Below, piece after piece: positions 1 through 11,432 of a stretch of DNA of 64,000 nt; position 1 is the first letter of the stretch; every line of letters starts with the position of its first letter. The notes beneath the pieces are model-generated. The model was not told where the DNA came from. It was given only the letters and a program-made list of their open reading frames with translations, and ran no database searches. A program made the position numbers and the translations under genes. Origin of the DNA: Solanum dulcamara (lineage: Eukaryota; Streptophyta; Magnoliopsida; Solanales; Solanaceae); assembly GCF_947179165.1 (NCBI RefSeq), contig NC_077240.1, positions 45,754,501 through 45,818,500 on the forward strand, in the 5' to 3' direction.

Positions 1-108
1 TTTAGATCCATAACTATGGCATGCTTCACACTGATAAATAAGACTCTACTTAATGCGGCTTTGTAAGACACCCGAGGACACTTGAAACGGATCCTCCATT
101 ATCAAGTT
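1..108 (-). mobile_element. Element C: 5' leader of a Ty3/Gypsy element (body off the left edge)
   Basis: On the minus strand this reads as the untranslated leader found behind the 5' LTR of the other Gypsy elements here (compare 6520-6620 and 34620-34710): a segment on a missing or added promoter-strand copy ending in a phrase like ctctacttaatgcggc. The primer-binding site should lie at about 88-106 but is badly eroded; only atcaagttt remains recognisable against gataccaagttt in element A. No coding sequence is visible before the window edge. Confidence 0.6.
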
Positions 109-2220
109 TGTCATGATCTAAGCTAGACCCTAGACGTGACACGACGAATAGGATCCCAAAAGATCCTAAATAAGCCTCTTAGCATAAGTATGTCTTAAGA
201 TAACATTAAAATCAACATAAACAGATATGCAAAAGATAAGTATTAAAGGAAATCTCAACCTAAAAAAAGAAAAATTGGGTACATTCTTGATAAAGTAGAA
301 AACATACTAAGTTTGACATAATATCTAACTATCATAGATGGGGGAAAAGACAAGCCTAGCTCACCAAAATAATATGAAACTGAAAGACATGAAATAAAAG
401 ACATCATAAGATAGCTATGCCCTCGAATCATGAGGACTCACCAAGAAAAGATACAGCAATAGGATCCAAGTACTAACCATGGGCGTGAGTAGAAGCGTCG
501 TGACCTACATTATTAAATAGTATAGGTAAGAGAAGTATGTGGTTAGTACTATAGAATATACTAAGTATGAAGAATGTGCAATGCCTGACATCATATTATT
601 ATTTAAACGTCGTTAGAAACATAAAACATGGTCAATACAATATTTGTAACAAAATCATACTTAAAAAACATAAAAAGAGATACCATAACTGACAAAAATC
701 ATGTGAGCTATATCATGGAGTTTGATGTCATACCTCCCACACCGAAAAGAGGTTGTCCTACTTTCCAAGGTAAGGACCATAAACATGAGCTATTGTAAAT
801 CCACTAGCTAGAGTCAATCAAGACTAAGTCCTTCGGGGAATGCAGTTATGGGACAATGGGATTGCTACTAGAGACCCGTCTTCTATTATCGAGAGAGCCT
901 CCATCCCAATAGCCTCTCGGTGCTAGGTAAACTCTCAATGAAGAATAGTCATAATTATAGCATAGTCATTGAAAATGGTAATGAACTTGTAAGACCAAAT
1001 TTATTATAAATACATTAAAATTATAAGAATAGCTCATTTAATTAATCATGATATCATAGCATGTTCATAGAGATACTTGTATAAGCATCACAAATCATGA
1101 TAAGCTTGTTCATACAAAATCATGAAAATCATTCATGATAAGAATACATCAATTTCAAAGCGACCTTGATTTCACAAAATTCACATTGATAGTTTCTCTA
1201 AAAGCATCCTTAAAATCATAGTTTATAAATTCATGATGCTTGAATAATTCTCAAACATAGTTCATAATCATAAAATAGGCATAATCCATTGGTTCATGAG
1301 AAATTCATCTAAGACATGGTATTAATATCAACTCATTCATAATAAAATTAATGGGTGTAAAATTAACCACAATTAATTGAACCCAATGCAAGATCATCAA
1401 AACCTAAGGTTTTTAAAGAAATCACAAAGAGAAATTTAAGATATTTTGGGACTTCATGGATGAAAGGGATCCGCGGATGTAATTTCCACAAAACTTGATG
1501 ATCCTTAGCTATGAAATTGAAAAGGAGACTTGAGTTCTTGAAACCTAGCTTGATGAAGAAGAGGACCTTTGGAGAGAAATCCTTGAAAGCCTTAGAGAAT
1601 GTTTTGGTGAATGAGAGGAAATGGGAGAAACTTTAAAGGTTTGTTTAGTTATAGGTCTTGGGTATAGGTCCAAAATGATGCATCTTAAGTGTTAAAAGAT
1701 GATAAATGCCCAAAATACCTTACGGAAAATTCTGCCAAACTAACCCAACAGACCCTACCTACGGGTCGTAGGTCACTCTACGGATCATCAAGGAATTCGT
1801 GAAAATCACTACTAAAACTCCAAGCTACTGGAATTCACCCTAAGACCTCACACTACGAGTCGTATGAGGGTCTATGGTCGATAGACCTTACTCTCATGCA
1901 TCAATTCATAACCAACTTCTCTTAATCTCTTGTACGGGGATACCTATGGCCCATAACTTTTACGATGGTCTATAGAACCCCCATGTCATGTTCACTTAGA
2001 AATATAGTCTCTTTGAAATCATCCTATGATTGCTTAGTACGGTCTGTAGGTCTTGTATAGACCGTATGTGGGCTCGTCCAATTCTTTTGAACTTCAAAAA
2101 AAATTCCAAGTGTTAGGGATACCTACAACTACTTTTCTATGGTTCGTAGGTCTTTGTATGGCCCGTAGTTTGGCTTGTAGGAGCTTGCACCAATGAATTC
2201 TGGTTATTTTCTTTTTGACC
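109..2220 (-). repeat. Element C 5' LTR
   Basis: Begins TGTCATGATC next to the leader, as expected for the LTR end beside a minus-strand primer site. It shares blocks with the LTRs of elements A and B: the lines around 400-600 (regulatory dyad at about 530-575), the cctcatgaatc stretches and a U3-like zone at 1740-2190 with repeated inverted motifs such as ctacgggtcgtag. The outer end expected to read ggtcttaca is not found; similarity to the other LTRs fades near 2220, so that end is eroded or deleted. No credible reading frame is present. Confidence 0.65.
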
Positions 2221-2640
2221 AATTTTTGTATATTTTGTATCGTACTTACTTATCTATACTATGGTTCTATGTTGTATATCTCTATTTCTACTTCTGTTAT
2301 TATATTTCTACTTATATTGTTGTCTTCCACTTGGGGTTTAGGTTTGCCTACTGGTGATGAAGAGGGTTATAGAAGGCACCATCATGGCCCAATTTTGGGT
2401 CATGACAATTTATGTATGTATAGATTCTTTTATAAAGTCTAATCCAGACATATTTTTTTAATGATGAATAAACACTCATAGGCATTTTGATATATTATAT
2501 TAGTTCTAGATATATGCTAAGTCATATATATTTTTATAAAATCTAGTCCGAATGCAATAATACTGAATTTTTGATCAGAAACATTACTGAAAAATCATTA
2601 TCTTTCAATAAAAGATATAACTCAAAAATAATACGTCGTT
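2221..2640. other. Intergenic AT-rich DNA, nothing recognised
   Basis: AT-rich sequence with short spurious frames only. I see no domain, RNA gene or repeat boundary. It may be the eroded outer end of element C or flanking DNA. Confidence 0.5.
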
Positions 2641-3560
2641 AGATGCCTAATTTACTCCTAAAATTTGCATTTCAGTTATATTTTATTTTCAAGTTCAACA
2701 TATTTATTTGTATCTGCTTTGCATGTATCTGTGATAGATGTATTTGGATTTACCAGATACATGTATCTCGCAAACAAAATATGGTACAAAATTTATTTTT
2801 GAAAATAGAACAGATGATACATAATTAGGCCATGAACTAGAGAGAACGACTTGATTGAGAATTAGATGTGTAATTTAGGAGAGTGATTAGGTGGATAGAT
2901 AAATATAGACTCTATTTTAGGCTATTTTGAAGTAGTGATGTATCTCACTTCAAATCTAGTATGAAATTATAAAATAGTGGATAATAGGTAATTATTTGAA
3001 AGTATATATTAAATTAATAAATAATGTATGAATATTTGTGTAATTATGTGATTTTTCCAAAACATAACTCGCTTATTTATAGTCATGATGTGCCTCTAAT
3101 TTCTAGGGAAAATTTGCGAAAATTCCATTAGTTTAGGAGCTAATTATTTAGATACACTCTGGTTTGCATTATTACTAATCTTACCAAATTTTGGTGCATT
3201 CAGATACATGTATCTCAAGATTAATGGGATAAAAATTAGGTATAATTTATTGTAGATACACGCAATACACTGTATCTAAGTAGATTCGCATGTATCTGTA
3301 CATAACGAATCTCCCTTGCCTCCCTCCCATCTCGCTCGCTACTCTCCTATGTATCTGATATCTTAGATATATGTGAATCACATAAGTTAAATACACATAC
3401 GTGTATCTAGTGTGTATCTAGTGTAATTAACATTTATCTGGAATAATGACAATCTTACTCGCCTCGCTCCCTATTTTAGATTATCTAGTAGAAAAAATAC
3501 ATGTATCTAAGTGTATCATCCTTAATATATGGTAGAAAACTCTTAATTAGTGGTATGATA
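2641..3560. repeat. Cluster of GATACATGTATC-type palindromes
   Basis: At least ten copies of a TGTATCT or AGATACA word, several as the palindrome AGATACATGTATCT (for example about 2755-2768 and 3203-3216), are scattered through AT-rich DNA with short CTCGCTCGCT-type pyrimidine interruptions near 3320-3350. The copies are irregularly spaced, so this is not a clean tandem array. The same word recurs in an array at 41740-42240. I read this as the inside of a non-autonomous DNA transposon of nightshades, without proven ends. Confidence 0.45.
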
Positions 3561-3704
3561 CGTAATTACATTAAAGTATAGGTAGAATTATTATATATGA
3601 AAGGAAAAAGTATGTAATTAAGCAAACATGTGATAAGTATTTATAATATACCTCTATAATTTGAAAGAATTACAATTTGTAGCTATAGTTAGGATTTTGT
3701 TGCT

Positions 3705-3985
3705 AATTTCTCTTTCCTTTCTTACTCGACTCTCTCCTCTCTCTCTCTCTGGTCTCTCTCACCTTCTTCCTAACTTTGTCATCTCTCTCTCTCACCTCTC
3801 GCCTCTCGCCTCTCTTTATGTAATCTAGCTCACCTTTGTCCCCTCTTTGTCATCTCTCATTCATACCTCTCCTCTCTCTATGCAATATTTCTCACTTCTC
3901 TCCTCTCTTTGTCATCTCTCCCTTTCCTCTCTCCTCTCCCTGGCCCCTCTCTCTATCTCTCCTCTTTCTGCATCTTATCTCTCAA
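3705..3985. repeat. Polypyrimidine (TCTC-rich) tract
   Basis: About 280 bases almost wholly C and T on the plus strand, built from degenerate TCTCTC, CTCTCGCC and CATCTCTC words. It is a low-complexity repeat, interrupted often enough that it is not a simple microsatellite. It abuts a run of atacaaat words to the right. Confidence 0.8.
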
Positions 3986-4110
3986 TATAAATATAAATTA
4001 TAATAATTAATTTTACAAATACAAATGTTAATAGTTATTTATACAAATACAAATAATAATAATTAATTATACAAATACAAATGAAAACTGTCAATTATAC
4101 AAATCCATTA
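3986..4110. repeat. Short repeats of tacaaatacaaat
   Basis: Five or so copies of a ttatacaaatacaaat word separated by aataataattaat spacers. Probably part of the same transposon-like unit as the pyrimidine tract and the palindromes before it. Confidence 0.6.
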
Positions 4111-4727
4111 CTCAACTCAAAGATGCTCAACTCATAAGAACCAACCTCTGAAAATAGCTCAACTCAATAAAATATGTAATATATGGAAAACAATGCTTTG
4201 AAAGATATCGATACGCGAATAAAACTCAGTATATATAAAAATATAATATTTTACTCTTGGGGAGTTTCTCTAACTAACAACCATTACTTTTGAACTAGTG
4301 ATGATACAAAGAATTGTTGTCGTTTCCACAGACGTCTAATACTTTGCTAGGATAAGGGATGCAAACTCATCTTTGGATCCATTAAAAGTCCTCTTTTGGG
4401 ACAATGAGGAGTCTTCTGAATGAAGGGTACGATCTTATCCTCAACTACGGGGATTTGAGTTATTCTATAGTCTTACCCAAATTGGTGCTCAATAATACTC
4501 CGAAAAAAATATTTTTTTATGCTTATATCTCAAGTGTGTACATTTACTCTATTAACTCATTTAGACTCTTTTGGACTTACCACAAAACTCATTTTTTCTC
4601 AGCTGATCTCATTTCTTTAAAAATAGATATAATCTCAACTCCATGAACGTATATTTTTAAATAAAAATTTGACCGTTTAACTCAACCCCAAACAGGTAAA
4701 TAAAGAGGTAATGAATGCTTATCTTTC
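4111..4727. other. Intergenic DNA, nothing recognised
   Basis: AT-rich sequence with an 80-codon open frame (4404-4646) that has no recognisable domain and no compositional sign of coding. It ends where similarity to the 3' LTR of element B begins. Confidence 0.5.
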
Positions 4728-6490
4728 AGTCGTATTGATGACTCATCACGGCTTCTATGGATCGTAGAGGCAAGTCGTAGAAGTGCCCATTTGGAATGTT
4801 AATGAGGGGTAGTTTGGTATTTTCCCTACATTTTAATAATGCACGTAGATGTTGTTACGTACTATATTCCTTACAAATTATATCCTAAATACTCCTAAAA
4901 CTCTTTTATTCCCTCATTATTCCCCAAACAAATTCTAGACTACTCTCCCAAGGTTCCTCAAGAGTTCATCAAGATTTGATGAGGGTTTCTTAAATATCAA
5001 GTCTTCTTTCTCAAATTAAAGTCTAATTTCAATTAAGGTATGTGTGGATTGATTCATGAATCTTTCCACTCATGGAGTTTAAGGTTTATTTCTAAAATCT
5101 CATGAAATCTCATTACTTTCAAACTTCAATTTTGATGAATTGTGTTGGGTAATTCAGTTTTATTTTAAATCATTATTTAGGATCATTATAAGTATGTTTC
5201 TATGTAAATTATATAATTTCAAGTTGATTTATGAAAGCCTGTGCATTAAGCTATTTTCTATGATGAATTATATGAATTATGATTATGGGGTTCAATATTT
5301 TCAAGGTATTCTTATGGTTTTCAATCAAATTGATTATGTATATGAGTTTTACTCTAAATTCAAGTATGAAGTATGATCATGAACTATAATTATGTTCATG
5401 TTATAATTTTCATGCAAGTAATGAAGAAAGGTGACTTAGGACCCTATGAGGTGATCTAAGGCCTAACGATATTAATTATACAAGTTTAATTTGTTGTGAT
5501 GAAAGGCCAATTCTCACATTACAACTATGTCATGAAATGAGCTACTCTATGAATTTCAAATCTATGATCATGTCTATGATATATGTTAACTATGATTACT
5601 ATAATATGTATGTATTCTGTGAAATTTGACTTAGCACCGAATGGACCTAAGGTGGGGGCCCTACCAAAAGTCTTAGTAGAAGCCTCATGTCTCTCAAACT
5701 AAGTGTCATCGTAGGTTTCCTTGTGGCTTAGCTAGTGCATCCATATATAGCATAAGTACATGACCTGTCTAGCGGGGTAGAGTCTACCTTGGCAAGTAGA
5801 TTCCCCTTTTCTTTATTGTATGGGGAAATAACAGGATTTTATGTTATAGCTCGCATGGTCTTATTGTCGGTTATGGTTCCTATCCAATATATGTATATGA
5901 GTATTATGTTATTTCATGATCTTCAACTACGTCTCTTAAGTGCTTTGATCATTATAATTTTCCTCATGGTTTTACTTATCCTCTATATCATGTATATTCT
6001 TGATCATTATATCTTATGATTTATATCGCATGTCATGCCCACATACTTAGTACATTCAAATGTACTAATGTATATTATTGCCTACATTGTCTCATAATGT
6101 CAGAGTTGAGGCTGAGGATCATATCCATCTACATGGCTAGTTGACCTTTCTTATCAAAGGAGTTATGGTGAGTCCTCATCTATCGAGGACTAGTTCTGAG
6201 ATGTCATTTTCTTACTTCTAAAGACATTTATTTATTTTATATTCAGGGTGAGCTAGGGACATGTCTTACCCCCCACCCATGTTCATGGTTAGAGGCATTA
6301 GTTGAACAAAATATTGAGTCTATATTATCTAGTTACATTGTTCGCTTATGCTTCAAGGGTTAGACTCTCATATGTTGATTTTGCATTTTACTATACCTTA
6401 TGTATGCTTATTGAGATTTCAAGAGGCTTGGTTGGAGCCCTTTGGGGTTTCAATCATTGTGTTAATACTAGGCCCTAGGTCGGATCATGA
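4728..6490 (+). repeat. Element B 5' LTR (first ~475 bases missing)
   Basis: Matches the 3' LTR from about 11900 onward, including gtagtttggtatt, the long atgaattatgattatgggg block and the closing phrase taggccctaggtcggatcatga. Similarity starts abruptly near 4728, so the U3 end has been lost. A perfect dyad of TTAGTACATT and AATGTACTAA sits at 6047-6068. Confidence 0.85.
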
Positions 6491-6496
6491 AAAACT

Positions 6497-6508
6497 TGGT
6501 ATCATATT
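6497..6508 (+). other. Element B primer-binding site (degenerate)
   Basis: Reads tggtatcatatt just after the LTR. The usual plant primer site, complementary to initiator methionine tRNA, is TGGTATCAGAGC; the first eight bases are kept and the rest has mutated. Confidence 0.7.
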
Positions 6509-6710
6509 ATGAGGTTTAAGATATCCTAGGGTCTCCAATATGCCGCATTAAGTAGAGCCTTATTCATGGTTGTAAAGTACACCACATCTATGAATAGGAG
6601 GATATAAAGCATTTTAGGAAGTTCTCGCTTCTTTTATGATCTATATCATGTGATAGACTGTGTTCGAAGACTTCCATTTCCTAATGTGTATCCTTTGCAA
6701 TTTTCAGAAA

Positions 6711-7830
6711 ATGCCTCCAAGAAGACTACCATAGCCAAGGGGAAACAATGATAATGAAGCCCAAGCTCCTCCGGCTCCTCAAGGCAATGACCCTTTTCCA
6801 AAGAAAGTGATGCATGTGGAGTTTCGGACTGCCTTTATAATACTAGCTCAAGTAGTGGCCAACCAAGGGGTTGCAGATCCTCCGAATGCTCCTACTCTGA
6901 CATCTAGAGTGAGGGACTTTGCACAAATGAACCCTCTGGAGTTTCATGGCTTAAAAGTTGATGAGGATCCCCAAGATTTTATTTATGAGGTCTACAAAAT
7001 ATTAAGTATCATGGGGTGACTTTGAAAGAGAAAGAGGAATTGGTGGCTTACCAACTCAAGGGTGTTTCTCAAGTTTAGTATAATAGTTGGAGAGGGTAGA
7101 TAAAGGTTCTGTTGAATTGGAAGCTTTCAACCTTGCTTTCCTTGATCGTTTTTTCCCTCTTGAGCTACAGGAAGCTAAAGTGTTGGAGTTCATTAACCTT
7201 CGACAAGGCAATATGGGAATGAAGGACTATTCCCTCAAGTTTACCAAGTTATCCAAGTATGCTTCTTCATTGGTTTCCAATCTATGTGCCAGAATGAGTT
7301 AATTCATACGGGGGTGTCTAATTTGGTTTCTAAGGAATATTGTACCACTATACTTATGAAAGATATGGACATATCTCAGCTTATGACTTTTACCGAACAA
7401 ATTGAAGGAGAAAAGCCTAAGGAGATGAGGATGAGGGATTCTAAGAGGGCTTGGTATGAAGGTGGGTTCTCTAATGTTAGGACCGGTGGTGATAATAGTG
7501 GCCTCTCTCAACAAGGCCAAAGTTCGGGGAAGAAGTTTGCTAAGGATAGGGTGCCATACCATACAGCTCAAGGAGGAAGAGGTGTGAATGCCAATAGCCC
7601 TTCTTTTCCAAAATGTGCAAAGTGTGAAAAGAATTATACAGGGAAATTCGTGATGGGAAAGGGTGCTTGCTATGGATGTGGAAAGATGGGCCATAAGCAA
7701 TCTGAGTGCCCTCATATTACCAAAAAAGATGGAGAAGGTCATCCTCAAGGAAGCCAAGTGCAACAAGGTGCCCAAGTTGAACCTAAGGGTGGCCAACACA
7801 ACAACCAATTCTATGATCTTCATGCTAGGG
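6711..7830 (+). pseudogene. gag: Element B gag
   Basis: Gag is the structural protein that forms the retrotransposon's cytoplasmic particle and packages its RNA. The start at 6711 gives a basic N-terminus followed almost at once by a stop (TAG at 6732). The capsid-like part is seen at about 6807-7019 (QMNPLEFHGLKVDEDP), then continues in another frame at 7087-7302 (LDRFFPLELQEAKVLEFINL) and returns to the first frame at 7284. A zinc knuckle CYGCGKMGHKQSEC lies at 7668-7709. Further stops lie at 7017-7019 and 7078-7086. It therefore cannot make a full protein. The family is clear from the motifs; the exact gag-protease border is inferred. Confidence 0.85.
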
Positions 7831-8213
7831 AAGATATAGATGAGACTCCTGATGTGGTCACGGGTATGTTACAGGTCTTTATGTTTGATTTTTATGCATT
7901 ACTTGATTTGGGTGCCAACTTATCTTTTGTTACTCCTTACCTTGCTATGAGATTTTATATGTGCCTCGAAGTGTTTTTAGAACCCTTTTCGCTTTATACT
8001 CCCGTTAGTGATTCGTTATTAGCCAAGAGAGTTTATAGAAATCATTCCATCTCGGTCTTGCACAAAGTTATTCCATGTGATCTTGTTAAACTTGACATGA
8101 TCGATTTTGACATCATTCTTGGTATGGATTGGGTACATGCCTCTTATGCATCTATATGTCATAGTACCCATGTGGTTAAGTTTCACTTTCCTAATGAACC
8201 TATTTTTGAATAA
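7831..8213 (+). pseudogene. pol: Element B aspartic protease domain of pol
   Basis: This part of pol would cut the gag-pol polyprotein. It follows gag in the same open frame, which runs from 7284 to 8213. The motif ALLDLGANLSF at about 7893-7925 corresponds to the active-site loop, normally D-S/T-G; here it reads DLG, so the catalytic serine or threonine is lost. The closing LGMDWVHASYASI block before 8213 is the usual end of this domain. The frame stops at TAA 8211-8213. Confidence 0.85.
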
Positions 8214-9051
8214 AAGGGTAATGATTCGGTGGTTAAGAGTCGATTCATCTCATGTCTTAAGGCCCGGAAAATAATTTCCAAAGGGTGCATCTATAATATT
8301 ATGCAAGTCAGGGATATTAATTTTGAAAATCCTACTCTCGAGTTGGTCCCTATAGTTAATGAGTTTTCCGATATATTTCCTGATGACTTGCTCGATATTC
8401 CTCCTTACCGTATGGCTCCAGCGGAACTTAAGGAGTTGAAAGAGCAATTGAAAGATTTGTTGGATAAGGGTTTTATAAGGCCAAGTATTTCACCGTGGGG
8501 TGCTCCTATATTTTTTTAGGAAGAAAAATGAGTCATTCCAAATGTTTATAGATTACCGGCAATTGAATAAGGTCATTGTAAAGAATAAATATTCAATTTC
8601 GAGAATAGATGACTTATTTGACCAATTACAAGGAGCAAGTTACTTCTCTAAGATTGATCTTCAATCTGGTTATCATCAGTTAAGGGTGAGAGAGGGTGAT
8701 ATTCCCAAGACAGAATTTCAAACAAGGTATGGTCATTTTGAATTCATAGTAATGTCGTTTGGTTTAACTAATGCTCCCACTATTTTCATGGATTTGATGA
8801 ACCGTATTTTCAAGCCATACTTGGACATGTCTGTAGTGGTGTTTATTAATGACATCTTGATTTATTCTCGAAATGGGGAAGATCATATGAGTCACTTGAG
8901 AATTGTGTTACACATATTGAGGGATGAGAAATTGTTTTCTAAATTTAGTAAGTTCGAGTTTCGGCTAAGGGAAGTTGCACATCTTGGCCATGTGGTGTAC
9001 GGTGATGGGATTAAAGTGGATCCAAATAAGAGGGAGGCAGTTAAGAATTAG
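8214..9051 (+). pseudogene. pol: Element B reverse transcriptase domain of pol
   Basis: Copies the element RNA into DNA. The fingers region runs from 8229 (IPPYRMAPAELKELKEQL) to a frameshift in a run of seven T at about 8511-8517, after which the frame at 8500-9051 carries [23 protein letters not shown] and [10 protein letters not shown] in the expected order. The catalytic box, normally F-I/V-D-D, reads FINDILIYS with Asn at 8848-8850 in place of the first Asp, which should abolish activity. The frame ends TAG at 9049-9051 where the connection to RNase H should be. Reading continues in other frames. Confidence 0.9.
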
Positions 9052-9640
9052 CCTAGACCATTATCTCCTTCGGATATTCGAAGTTCTTTTGGCTTAGCCT
9101 GATACTATTGAAGGTTTTTTGAAGAATTTTCATCTATTATTTCACCTTTGACTAATTTGACCCAAAAGAAGGTGAAATTTCAATGGTCGAAGGAATGTGA
9201 GAAGAGCTTCAAAATATTGAAGGATCATCTTACGTCGACTCCTATTTTGATATTGCTCGAAGGTTCGAATGGGTTTATTGTTTATTGTGATGCCTCAGTG
9301 TTGGTTTGGGTTGTGTTTTGATGAAACATGGTAAGGGGATAGCCTACGCTTCTAGGAAACTTAAGGTGCATGAAATAAACTATCCAATCCATGATCTTGA
9401 GCTTGCGGCGGTTGTGTTTGTTTTAATATTGGCGTCATTATCTTATGGGGTGCATGTTAATTTGTTTACCGACTACCAAAGCTTGCAATATGTATTTAGC
9501 CAAAGGGACTTGAACCTTAGTCAAAGGATATGCCTTGAACTTCTATAGGATTGTGATATGAGATATTGTACAATTTGGATAAGGCAAATGTTGTAGCCGA
9601 TGCCCTTAGTCAGTTGTCCATGGATAGTGTTGCATATATT
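9052..9640 (+). pseudogene. pol: Element B RNase H domain of pol
   Basis: Removes the RNA strand after copying. The linker with [15 protein letters not shown] sequence at 9140-9185 and the start of the domain (VYCDAS) at 9280-9300 are followed by [19 protein letters not shown] (9330-9385), TDYQSLQY near 9470 and NVVADALSQLS near 9590-9620. The usual TDHKSL motif reads TDYQSL. Several stops and frame changes (9306-9548, then 9566-9751) split it. Confidence 0.85.
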
Positions 9641-10469
9641 GAGGAAAATAAGAGGGTGTTGGTTACAAATGTCCGTAGATTGGCATGTTTAGGTGTGAAT
9701 TTGGTTGACTCCAATGATGGAGGTGTTCTTGTACATAATGGCTTAGAATAGTCTTTTGTGGCGAATGTTAAGGCCAAACAAAACAATGATTTGGTGTTAG
9801 TTGAATTGAAGAAGTCGGTTGTTGAAAAAGCCATTGAGGCTTTCTCCCACGAGGGAGATGGGGTACCAAGGTCGCTTGTGTGTTCCTACTGTTGATGGGT
9901 TAAGAGAGTTGATATTGAATGAGGCCCATAATTCTCGATATTCAATTCATCTAGGATCCACCAACTTGTATTGTGAATTTGAGAGAAGTGTATTGGTGGA
10001 ATGGAATGAATAAGGACATAGCGGAATTTATGGCTAAGTGTCCTAATTGACAACAAGTTAAAGTTGAGAATCAAAAGCCGAGAGGTTTAGTTCAAGACAT
10101 TGAGATTCCTAATTGGAAGTGGGAAGATGTGAGTATGGACTTTATAACGGGTTTGCCTCATACTAGAAGACAACATGATTCTATTTGGGTTTTAGTTGAC
10201 CGAATGATTAAATTGGCATATTTCTACCGGTTAAGACTTCTTCTTGTGCCGAAGACTATGCTAAGTTCTACATTCGTGAACTTGTGAAACTTTATGATAT
10301 TCCTATGTCAATTATATCGGATAGAGGCCCTTAATTCACTTCATATTTTTTGAAGTCATTCCAAAAAGGTCTTGATACTAGAGTTAAACTAAGTACCACT
10401 TTCAATACTCAAACTAATGGACAAGTCGAAAGAATGATCCAAACATTGGAAGATATGTTAAGAGCATGA
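9641..10469 (+). pseudogene. pol: Element B integrase, zinc-binding and catalytic core
   Basis: Inserts the cDNA into the chromosome. The HHCC zinc-binding part lies at about 9890-10060 (LNEAHNSRYSIHLGST) with its Cys pair damaged near 10045. The catalytic core starts at MDFITGLP; its first Asp is codon 10138-10140, the second is in SDRGP at 10320-10322, and the Glu is in GQVER near 10429. All three DDE residues are present but not in one frame: a stop (TAA, 10332-10334) replaces the Gln of GTQF, and one extra A near 10380 shifts the frame. Confidence 0.85.
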
Positions 10470-11190
10470 GTGATTGATCTTAAAGGAAGCTGGGATGAGC
10501 ATTTTTCGTTGATTGAGTTTTCCTATAATAATAGTTATCACTCTAGCATCCAAATGACTCCTTTTGAAGCCTTATATGGAAGAGGATGTAGATCTCTGGT
10601 GGGATGGTTTGAAGTGGGTGAGATGGCATTGATTGGTCAAGATTTGGTAGTTGATGCAATGGAGAAAGTAAGGCTGATAAGAGAAAAATTAAAGAGGACT
10701 CAAAGGCATCAAAAGTCCTATTCAGACACTAGAAGAAAAGAGCTTGAATTTGATGTGGATGATTGGGAGTATTTGAAGGTTTCACCGATGAAGGGCGTAA
10801 TATATTTTGGTAGAAAAGGGAAGTTCAGTCCTAGATATGTTGGATCTTATAGAATATTGAAGAGTATTGGTAAAGTAGCATATGAGTTAGATTTTCCATT
10901 TGAATTGGCTATGATTTATCCGGTATTTCATATGTCTATGTTGATAAAATTTATGGGTGAACCAAACTCCATTGTGCCATTGGAAATTATGAACATTGAA
11001 GAGAATTTGACTTATGAGAAGGTTCTGGTGGAAATATTAAATCGGCAAGTGAAGAGGTTAAGGAATAAATATATTGCGTCCGTCAAAGTGTTGTGGAAAA
11101 ACCAACAAGTAGAGAGTGCTACATGGAAAACGGAAGCAGACATGATGAAGCGTTATCCGTATCACTTTCCTTCCACTCAAGTCTATGGTA
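10470..11190 (+). pseudogene. pol: Element B integrase C-terminus with chromodomain-like tail
   Basis: The longest open piece of the element (266 codons, 10470-11270). It holds the integrase C-terminal region (MTPFEALYGRGCRS, VDDWEYLKVSPMKGV, FSPRYVGSYRILKSIGKVAYEL, MIYPVFHMSML) and then a tail at about 10990-11175 with VLVEILNRQVKRLRNK, SVKVLWKNQQVESATWK and MMKRYPYHF. That tail is the chromodomain-like module of Tekay/Del chromoviruses, thought to steer insertion to particular chromatin. The open frame is cut from the core by a stop just before 10470. Codons after about 11190 are probably untranslated sequence. Confidence 0.85.
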
Positions 11191-11397
11191 CCAAGTTGTT
11201 CATGATCGAATCGATTAGACTTCTACGTATTCAGTTCCATATGTCATTCATATGCATGTATGATTTATGAAAGTGATTTTCCAAAGCCATGTTTTATGTT
11301 GAGTTTGAAGTTTACATGTTTGATGGATTTTAGGGTGTCCTCATGTTCATGTTGGATTGCTAGTCCTCTTTCCATGTCTTTCCTATTCTAATTGAAT

Positions 11398-11432
11398 CTC
11401 ATTCGAGGTCGAATGTTCCTATGGGGGAGATA
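11398..11432 (+). other. Element B inverted repeat and polypurine tract
   Basis: CATTCG, a short spacer and CGAATG (11400-11415) form an inverted repeat followed at once by atgggggagata, the polypurine tract that primes second-strand synthesis, and then by the LTR. The same arrangement occurs in element D and in the nested long-LTR element. Confidence 0.75.

Noticed and set aside
7299..7823. 174-codon minus-strand frame
   Set aside because: Exact shadow of gag on the plus strand, which has a zinc knuckle and family motifs.
8505..8520. Programmed frameshift at the T run in RT of element B
   Set aside because: It lies inside RT, not at a gag-pol border, and the other elements show no slip here; a length error in a T run explains it.
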